Both the position numbers and the translations under genes were made by a program. The notes below the pieces were generated by a model. It did no database searches. It had not been told where the DNA came from and saw nothing but the letters and a program-made list of their open reading frames with translations. Below, one piece after another: positions 58,601 through 64,000 of a stretch of DNA of 64,000 bases (position 1 is the stretch's first letter; each line of letters begins with the position of its first letter). This DNA comes from DASRQK01 sp964401685. Its GTDB lineage: Bacteria; Bacteroidota; Bacteroidia; Sphingobacteriales; Sphingobacteriaceae. The stretch is taken from contig CAYNZH010000008.1 of assembly GCA_964401685.1 (NCBI GenBank), forward strand, positions 1 to 64,000, read 5' to 3'.

Positions 58601-59268
58601 AAAGAAGCAATACCATTATCGCTATTGACGGCTATTCCTCCTGCGGGAAAAGCACCCTGGCCAAGGCCCTGGCCTCTACCCTCGGTTACCTATATATAGA
58701 TAGTGGAGCGATGTACCGTGCCGTGACTCTTTACTTCATCAGGGAAAATACCAATCTGTCCCAGGAAGATGAGGTTAAAAAAATGCTTGAGGACGTCCAT
58801 ATTGATCTCCATCACGAGGACGGCAAATTAATAGTGCTGCTCAACGACGAGGATATCAGCGAGGAAATCAGGCAAATGCCCGTTTCAGAGTTGGTCAGCG
58901 AGGTTAGTGCGTTGAAGCCTGTCCGCCAGGCGATGGTTGCCTTACAACAGGGCATGGGCAAACGAAAAAACATTATCATGGACGGTCGTGACATCGGCAC
59001 CACCGTATTTCCCGATGCAGACCTCAAACTTTTCATGATCGCCGACCCCAATGTGCGTGCCCAAAGGCGCTATAAAGAACTTCTTTCCAAGGGCGAAAAG
59101 GTTACCCTGGAAGAAGTTTTTGAAAATATCGCACACAGGGATTATATAGACACGACCCGTGCCGAGAGCCCGCTATCGCGTGCGCCCGACGCTGTCGTGC
59201 TGGACAACACCGACCTCAACGAAGAGCAACAGTTACAATTTGTCCTAGACAGACTGGGAACACCTTAG
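58597..59268 (+). CDS. cmk: (d)CMP kinase
   Basis: This 223-residue enzyme phosphorylates CMP and dCMP. The P-loop is GYSSCGKS (12-19), 'YIDSGAMYRAVTLYFI' follows as the substrate segment, and 'IIMDGRDIGTTVFPDADLKLFMIADPNVRAQRR' is diagnostic of bacterial CMP kinase. It overlaps the preceding gene by 4 bases. Its stop codon overlaps the stop of the convergent FrnE-type gene. Confidence 0.96.
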   Translation: MKRSNTIIAIDGYSSCGKSTLAKALASTLGYLYIDSGAMYRAVTLYFIRENTNLSQEDEVKKMLEDVHIDLHHEDGKLIVLLNDEDISEEIRQMPVSELVSEVSALKPVRQAMVALQQGMGKRKNIIMDGRDIGTTVFPDADLKLFMIADPNVRAQRRYKELLSKGEKVTLEEVFENIAHRDYIDTTRAESPLSRAPDAVVLDNTDLNEEQQLQFVLDRLGTP

Positions 59269-59978
59269 TCGCACTGTCCGTCCGTCGTGCAAGAAGGCCC
59301 TTTTTGTACTTCTAAAGCTGGCGCAGGCTGCGCAGCCAACCACTCTCCGTATGACTTTTCCAATACCTCCAGAAAAGCCGCTACAGGTTGAGCGCCGGAT
59401 ACGGCATATTTGTCGTTCAATACAAAGAACGGAACCCCTTGTACACCAATGTTTCTCGCTTCCTGAATATCCATTTGCACGTCATAGCTCAGCGCATCCG
59501 AATCCAACATCGCCTCAATATCATCCGCCTTTAATCCAACCTCTACACCCAGTTCCATCAAGAGGTTTTTATCTCCAACATGCTTGCCTTCAGCAAAATG
59601 AGCTTGAAACAGTCGCTCCTTCATTGCATCGGCCTTGCCTGCTTTTCCCGCGAGGTGGATCAGGCGATGAGCATCTTTCGTATTGGTGATTACTGATTTT
59701 TGCAAATCGACCTTTAAGCCTGCATTGCTTGCCATCTGCACCACGTTACCCAACATTTCCTTACTTTGGCTGGCAGGAATGCCTTTTTTTTCTTGAAAAT
59801 AGGTTTGCGTATCCATCGCATCCGCGCCCAAGGTGGGATCCAATTGATAACTTTTCCAAGTGATCTGTACATTGTTGCGAGGGCCAAATTGCGCAAGTGC
59901 AGCTTCCAAGTGATGCTTTCCGATATAGCAGAACGGACACATAATGTCCGACCAAATTTTAATTTCCATTTTTTTCAT
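59265..59978 (-). CDS. FrnE-type DsbA family oxidoreductase
   Basis: This protein of about 237 residues has a thioredoxin fold with CPFC in 'SDIMCPFCYIGKHHLEAAL' near the N-terminus and the cis-Pro in 'GVQGVPFFVLNDKYAVSGAQP'. The insertion between them is helical, as in FrnE. It has no signal peptide, so it acts in the cytoplasm as a reductase or isomerase. The C-terminal tail 'CTTDGQCD' adds two Cys. The first ATG is at 59978; the frame begins at a TTG. It is divergent from the LutA-like gene. Confidence 0.88.
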   Translation of the reverse strand: MKKMEIKIWSDIMCPFCYIGKHHLEAALAQFGPRNNVQITWKSYQLDPTLGADAMDTQTYFQEKKGIPASQSKEMLGNVVQMASNAGLKVDLQKSVITNTKDAHRLIHLAGKAGKADAMKERLFQAHFAEGKHVGDKNLLMELGVEVGLKADDIEAMLDSDALSYDVQMDIQEARNIGVQGVPFFVLNDKYAVSGAQPVAAFLEVLEKSYGEWLAAQPAPALEVQKGPSCTTDGQCD

Positions 59979-60064
59979 GTCTATCAAAGATACGGAAAAA
60001 GTCTCAATTTTCCCATTTGCAATTGAAACGTGAGTTCCTTAAGTTTGCCAAATAGACAAGGCTT

Positions 60065-60793
60065 ATGACGGTTGGACTTTTTATTCCCTGCATTATGGAT
60101 CAGCTGTTTCCCCAGACAGCATTCAACGTGGTGAAGGTTTTGGAGCGGGCAGGGTGTGAGGTGCGTTATAATCCCGAGCAAACCTGTTGCGGGCAAATTG
60201 CCTTCAATTCCGGCCATTGGGACGACGCAAAGTTCCTAGGCGATAAGTTTCTGTATAATTATCCGGAGGAAATACCCATTGTTTCGCCCTCAGCATCTTG
60301 TATTTCCATGGTCAGGAAATCCTATGACGACCTGTTTACCAATACCAAAAACCACAATCGCTGCCGTTCTGTTCAATCAAATTGCTATGAACTAAGTGAT
60401 TTTTTGGTCAATGTCCTGAAAAAAGATTATTTTGGGGCGGAAATGGAAATCAAAGCCGTATACCACGATGCCTGCGGCGCATTGCACGGATGTGGAATCA
60501 AAAGTGAGCCACGACAGTTGTTGAGCCAGGTGGGTGGATTTCAATTATTGGAAAGTTCCGATTCTGAGGTATGTTGCGGATTTGGGGGCTCGTTTGCCCA
60601 CAAATTTGGAGATATATCTTCGGCAATGGCGGAGCAAAAGGTAGAAAACGCACTGGAGAAGGGTGCAGAAGCAATAATTTCGACTGACAGCTCTTGCTTG
60701 TTGCATTTACAAACGTATATTGACAAGAAAAAGTTACCCCTGAAAACGCTGCATCTCGCTGATGTTATTTCGCACGGGTGGCCAAATATTTAA
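60065..60793 (+). CDS. LutA/YkgE-like Fe-S oxidoreductase subunit
   Basis: This 242-residue CCG-domain protein has two Cys-rich domains: 'EQTCCGQIAFNSGH' (Cys41-Cys42) with 'YHDACGALHGCGI', and 'SEVCCGFGGSFAHKFGDIS' in the second. Such subunits belong to lactate or glycolate oxidation complexes (LutABC, GlcF, YkgEFG). LutB and LutC homologues are not adjacent here; a thiolase gene follows after 10 bases. The partner genes could lie elsewhere in the genome. Confidence 0.88.
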   Translation: MTVGLFIPCIMDQLFPQTAFNVVKVLERAGCEVRYNPEQTCCGQIAFNSGHWDDAKFLGDKFLYNYPEEIPIVSPSASCISMVRKSYDDLFTNTKNHNRCRSVQSNCYELSDFLVNVLKKDYFGAEMEIKAVYHDACGALHGCGIKSEPRQLLSQVGGFQLLESSDSEVCCGFGGSFAHKFGDISSAMAEQKVENALEKGAEAIISTDSSCLLHLQTYIDKKKLPLKTLHLADVISHGWPNI

Positions 60794-60803
60794 AAATAGA
60801 ATC

Positions 60804-61979
60804 ATGGAAGAAGTTTATATTATAGCTGCCGTGCGTACGCCCATAGGCAGTTTTGGTGGGAAATTAGCCGCCTTGTCAGCACCCCAATTGGGTGGATTTG
60901 CAATCAAGGAAGCTGTAAAACGTGCCGGCTTGCAGGCAGATCAGATCGAAGAAATATATTTTGGAAACGTGCTTTCAGCAGGACTGGGTCAAGCACCAGC
61001 GACCCAAGCGGCAAAGCTGGGTGGCCTACCGGATATTCCGTCCACGACCGTCAATAAGGTATGCGCATCTGGAACAAAAGCGATCATGCTTGCAGCTCAG
61101 AGTATTGCCCTAGGTCAGCGAGACATCGTCGTTGCAGGTGGGATGGAAAGCATGAGCAACGTCCCGTATTATATAGACAAGGCCCGCAGTGGCTATAAAC
61201 TGGGGCACGGGCAGCTGACCGACGGGCTGGTCAAAGACGGTCTCTGGGATGTCTACAATGACTTTCACATGGGGTCTGCAGCAGAACTTTGCGCGGTTGA
61301 ATACAAGATCAGTCGGGAAGAGCAAGACGAATTTGCCATCAACTCCTATAAGCGTTCCCAGGCCGCACAGGCCGCAGGCAAGTTTTCCTCAGAGATCGTG
61401 CCTGTGGAAATAGTCGGTCGCAGGGGGGATGTCGAGATCGTGACGGAGGACGAAGAAATGAACGCTGTCAATTTTGATAAAATTCCGAGCCTCAGGCCTG
61501 TTTTCAAAAAGGAAGGAACAGTGACCGCAGCCAATGCCTCGACACTCAACGATGGTGCAGCTGCGGTAATACTCATTAGTAAGCGCAAACTAGATGAACT
61601 AGGTCTGAAACCTCTTGCCAAGATCCGGGGATATGGCGACGCGCAGCAAGCACCAGAATGGTTTACTACGGCGCCTGCGCAAGCGATTCCTGCGGCCCTG
61701 CAGCATGCTGGTCTGAGTGCTGCGGACGTCGACTATTATGAAATCAACGAGGCATTCTCGGTGGTTGCACTGGTTAACGAACGTTCGTTAACCTTGGATT
61801 CGGACAAGGTTAATGTCAATGGAGGTGCCGTTTCACTCGGCCACCCGCTGGGTGCCTCAGGCGCACGCATCGTCGTTACTCTGCTTTCCGTGCTGGAACA
61901 AAATCAAGGTAGGATAGGTGTGGCAGGTATCTGCAACGGCGGCGGCGGCGCCAGCGCACTGGTTATAGAGCGCTTGTAA
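60804..61979 (+). CDS. acetyl-CoA C-acetyltransferase (thiolase)
   Basis: This 391-residue thiolase starts at ATG 60804. The acyl-enzyme Cys87 lies in 'VNKVCASGTKAIMLA', 'NEAFSVVAL' carries the catalytic His-region counterpart near 325, 'GHPLGASGARI' gives the active His near 350, and Cys377 in 'GICNGGGGASALVIERL' completes the set. It can condense or cleave acetoacetyl-CoA or longer acyl-CoAs. Neighbouring genes (LutA-like upstream, secreted unknown downstream) do not define the pathway. Confidence 0.94.
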   Translation: MEEVYIIAAVRTPIGSFGGKLAALSAPQLGGFAIKEAVKRAGLQADQIEEIYFGNVLSAGLGQAPATQAAKLGGLPDIPSTTVNKVCASGTKAIMLAAQSIALGQRDIVVAGGMESMSNVPYYIDKARSGYKLGHGQLTDGLVKDGLWDVYNDFHMGSAAELCAVEYKISREEQDEFAINSYKRSQAAQAAGKFSSEIVPVEIVGRRGDVEIVTEDEEMNAVNFDKIPSLRPVFKKEGTVTAANASTLNDGAAAVILISKRKLDELGLKPLAKIRGYGDAQQAPEWFTTAPAQAIPAALQHAGLSAADVDYYEINEAFSVVALVNERSLTLDSDKVNVNGGAVSLGHPLGASGARIVVTLLSVLEQNQGRIGVAGICNGGGGASALVIERL

Positions 61980-61994
61980 GCATTAGGTTTTAAG

Positions 61995-62837
61995 ATGAAA
62001 CGACCGTGGATCAGACACATTGCCCCGCGAAAACTACTTTTGCTCGGACTTCTTGGCTGCATGCTCAGTCTGCCCACTTATGCGCAGCATCCAGCGCTGA
62101 AAGCCACCGAGGAGAAGCTTCGCCAGCTCGGATTCGCGATATACAATGAACAGGAGGAAGCCCAACGCTTACAGGCAAACTTCGATTTCGTCAGAGAACT
62201 AGTCACAGGATTGCAACAGCCTTATTCCTTTGATTTTGCTTTCGATTCCCTGAACATGATATCCATACAGGACTCACCTGATCAAAAATTTAGAATATTC
62301 TCCTGGCATGTGCCACTCTCGGACGGTTCGTACCTGTATTACGGGGCAATTCAATTGAATACATCCGATGGCCAGCTCCGGCTGATCCCACTCTTGGATA
62401 AGACCTTCGAATTCGAAAATCCAGCTGCCGAAATCACCACCGGCGATGAGTGGTATGGTGCTCAGTACGAGGATATCATCGTTCTCGATTCCCAATATTT
62501 ATTGCTAGGATGGAAAGGACACACGCCCGAAATTAGCCAGAAAGTAATAGAGGTTCTCCGCTTTGAAGACCAGTCCGCTATTTTGGGCAATCAGATTTTC
62601 CAGAGTCCGGAAACCGTCACTCAAGCTCGGGTCATTTACCGGTTCTCCAGCCAGCTTTCGATGTACATGGCGCACGATCCACGCGCAAATCGCATCGTCG
62701 TAGATCATTTGGTACCCTCAGACCCAAGGCATGAGGGAAATTATGCTTTCTACGGTCCCGATCTAAGCTTTGATGCCTGGCAAATCGAAGGCAACCGACT
62801 TCGCAAAATAGAACATATTCAGGTAAACGAACAATAG
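61995..62837 (+). CDS. secreted protein of unknown function
   Basis: I do not recognise a family. This 280-residue protein has a signal peptide (about 1-31, ending TYAQ) and no membrane segment after it. The mature part begins with a helix ('HPALKATEEKLRQLGFAIYNEQEEAQRLQANFDFV' type) and continues beta-rich, with 'SDGSYLYYGAIQLNT' and 'RANRIVVDHLVPSDP' stretches; the latter fits a Bacteroidota secreted family. It lies between thiolase and the POT transporter and is probably periplasmic. Confidence 0.75.
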   Translation: MKRPWIRHIAPRKLLLLGLLGCMLSLPTYAQHPALKATEEKLRQLGFAIYNEQEEAQRLQANFDFVRELVTGLQQPYSFDFAFDSLNMISIQDSPDQKFRIFSWHVPLSDGSYLYYGAIQLNTSDGQLRLIPLLDKTFEFENPAAEITTGDEWYGAQYEDIIVLDSQYLLLGWKGHTPEISQKVIEVLRFEDQSAILGNQIFQSPETVTQARVIYRFSSQLSMYMAHDPRANRIVVDHLVPSDPRHEGNYAFYGPDLSFDAWQIEGNRLRKIEHIQVNEQ

Positions 62838-62847
62838 ATTATTTTTC

Positions 62848-62855
62848 TATATTTG
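62848..62855 (+). promoter_or_regulatory. candidate -7 element of the POT transporter gene
   Basis: TATATTTG (62848-62855) matches TAnnTTTG and lies 52 bases before the ATG at 62908. The -33 position is poor. Confidence 0.4.
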
Positions 62856-62907
62856 TGCATTGTCTTCAGGATAACATATTAAAAAGAAAACCAAAACTTT
62901 AAATTTT

Positions 62908-64000
62908 ATGGATAAAAATCAGGAACAACAGATGGTCGACCACTTGAATCGCAAGGGGGTAGATACTTCAACTGTGTTTCAGCATCCAACAGGATTGTTT
63001 GTCTTGTTTTTTACAGAGATGTGGGAGCGATTCAGTTATTACGGCATGCGGGCGTTGCTTACCTTGTTTTTGGTAAGTAGTCTAGCTTCCGGAGGTTGGG
63101 AATGGACACGTGCGGACGCAATGGAATTGTACGGCTGGTACACGGCACTTGTGTATCTGACTCCTTTGCTCGGCGGCTGGATCGCGGATCGTCTGACGGG
63201 TTACAGAAAGGCCGTGCTATGGGGGGCAATCATCATGACTCTGGGCCACGCGTCGATGGCCCTGGAAGTGTTCCAAGCCAATTTCTTTTTCATCGGACTG
63301 GGTATGATGATTTTGGGTAATGGCCTTTTTAAACCAAACATTTCGTCGATGGTCGGACAGCTTTATCCTGATAATAGCACGAAAAAAGACGCAGCCTATA
63401 CTATTTTTTATATGGGTATCAATGCCGGAGCATTTCTGGGAATGCTACTCTGTGGCTACATAGGGGAGAAAGTTGGTTGGCATTATGGGTTTGGCCTTGC
63501 CGGGATTTTTATGCTTTTCGGCGCCTTGCAGTTTTACTTCGGACGCCGGATTTTTGGTATCATTGGGTCCACGCCCAAAGAGGTTGCTGCTGCAAAAGCC
63601 GCAAGCCTGTCCAAGGGTGAAGACGGTTATGTCGATGAAGTGATTCCTAAAAATGTCGAAAGAGATAGGCTGATCGTGATCGGTATTCTGATGGTGTTTA
63701 CCATCTTCTTTTGGCTATCATTTGAGCAGGCGGGGGGCTCGATGAGCATTTTTGCCCTCGATTATACCCAAAGGGTGCTCTCAGGAGGAGCTGCGACAAC
63801 CTTTAAATGGGTCGATGCGATATTGACTATATTTCCGTTGATCATCATCACTTACGTGCTTTCTTCGCTGGCAAAGAAAATCTATGGTAAATATCCTAAG
63901 ACGATTATATTCACGGCGATCAGTTTCGTGATTATTTGGTTCCTAGGAATATGGAAAGTTTATCGCGAGTTTAATGTCACCGAAACCGAGGTGGCGGCAT
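62908..64000 (+). CDS. POT/PTR2 family proton-dependent oligopeptide transporter (partial, runs off the end)
   Basis: The frame from ATG 62908 is open to the window end (364 codons). I translated it by hand: an N-terminal 'FFTEMWERFSYYGMRALL' motif (E-R-F-x-Y-Y-G, the ExxERFxYY signature), 'LTPLLGGWIADRLTGYRK' near 85, and 'AAYTIFYMGINAGAF', the PTR2 signature, near 160. Proton-coupled di- and tripeptide uptake is the family function. The C-terminal half lies beyond 64000. It starts 70 bases after the secreted unknown. Confidence 0.92.
   Translation, partial: MDKNQEQQMVDHLNRKGVDTSTVFQHPTGLFVLFFTEMWERFSYYGMRALLTLFLVSSLASGGWEWTRADAMELYGWYTALVYLTPLLGGWIADRLTGYRKAVLWGAIIMTLGHASMALEVFQANFFFIGLGMMILGNGLFKPNISSMVGQLYPDNSTKKDAAYTIFYMGINAGAFLGMLLCGYIGEKVGWHYGFGLAGIFMLFGALQFYFGRRIFGIIGSTPKEVAAAKAASLSKGEDGYVDEVIPKNVERDRLIVIGILMVFTIFFWLSFEQAGGSMSIFALDYTQRVLSGGAATTFKWVDAILTIFPLIIITYVLSSLAKKIYGKYPKTIIFTAISFVIIWFLGIWKVYREFNVTETEVAA

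Noticed and set aside
1..64000. CRISPR arrays, insertion sequences, prophage genes or defence islands
   Set aside because: I saw no regular repeat-spacer pattern, no transposase, integrase or phage structural genes and no restriction or toxin-antitoxin genes.

Overview
The window looks like chromosomal DNA of a member of the Bacteroidota, most likely near Sphingobacteriaceae. Three signs point there. SusC-style TonB receptors carry an N-terminal carboxypeptidase-regulatory domain. Promoters follow the Bacteroidetes -33/-7 pattern (TTTG, 19-20 bases, TAnnTTTG). Several families and gene orders are typical of the phylum: nusB-DUF1573-yajC-YbbR-coaE, a kinase-less PASTA protein beside mltG and ddl, a TPR/PD40/OmpA protein, and a long NusB. 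Most of the window is housekeeping. One block is clearly accessory in character.

Layout. 110-7922 (minus) is a six-gene ferric-siderophore uptake operon: TonB receptor, DUF4374-type lipoprotein, secreted Fes/IroE-like esterase, binding protein, FecCD-type permease and FecE-type ATPase. 8016-15701 (minus) runs from valS through a lipoprotein, parC, a thioredoxin-like lipoprotein and a YffB-like protein to a CarboxypepD_reg protein. 15798-17939 (plus) has class II aldolase and an AI-2E family permease, followed by a convergent ABC exporter. 19844-24155 (plus) is nusB, DUF1573, yajC, ybbR, coaE and an MBL-fold exonuclease. 24156-28762 holds a Zn-dependent phospholipase-like protein (minus), then a glycosyltransferase and DedA-AKR-TIM barrel genes (plus). 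28830-30857 (minus) is a PQQ-type dehydrogenase, scpB and a 59-residue acidic protein. 31091-34050 has hsp20, rpsF-rpsR-rplI (minus) and rplU-rpmA (plus). 34091-38401 is a cell-envelope group (PASTA, mltG, thioesterase, BrkB; ddl divergent). 38415-42923 (minus) is M61 peptidase, acyl-CoA synthetase and a second BrkB. 43019-48366 has a BadF-type kinase, glutathione peroxidase, tdk, a conserved unknown, an OmpA-family protein and queE. 48486-52519 is comEC-recQ. tRNA-Arg(CCG) follows, then a structured leader before a YCF48-like lipoprotein. 53937-64000 has ychF, engB, topA, a conserved unknown, cmk, a FrnE-type DsbA protein, a LutA-like protein, thiolase, a secreted unknown and a POT transporter cut by the window end.

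How the genes work together. The siderophore operon would bring a ferric (probably catecholate or trilactone) siderophore through the outer membrane, perhaps handed over by the DUF4374 lipoprotein. The esterase would open the siderophore in the periplasm and the ABC system would import the product. The ribosomal protein, valS, topA-cmk and nusB groups are information-processing operons. The PASTA-MltG-Ddl group serves peptidoglycan synthesis. Genes are packed tightly, and several convergent pairs overlap or abut at their stop codons.

The most interesting items are the siderophore operon, which combines a Xus-like surface lipoprotein with a periplasmic esterase and an ABC importer; its two genes with only TTG starts; the structured leader at about 52762-52871; and the small acidic ORF at 28830-29009. 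I saw no CRISPR array, insertion sequence, prophage or defence system.
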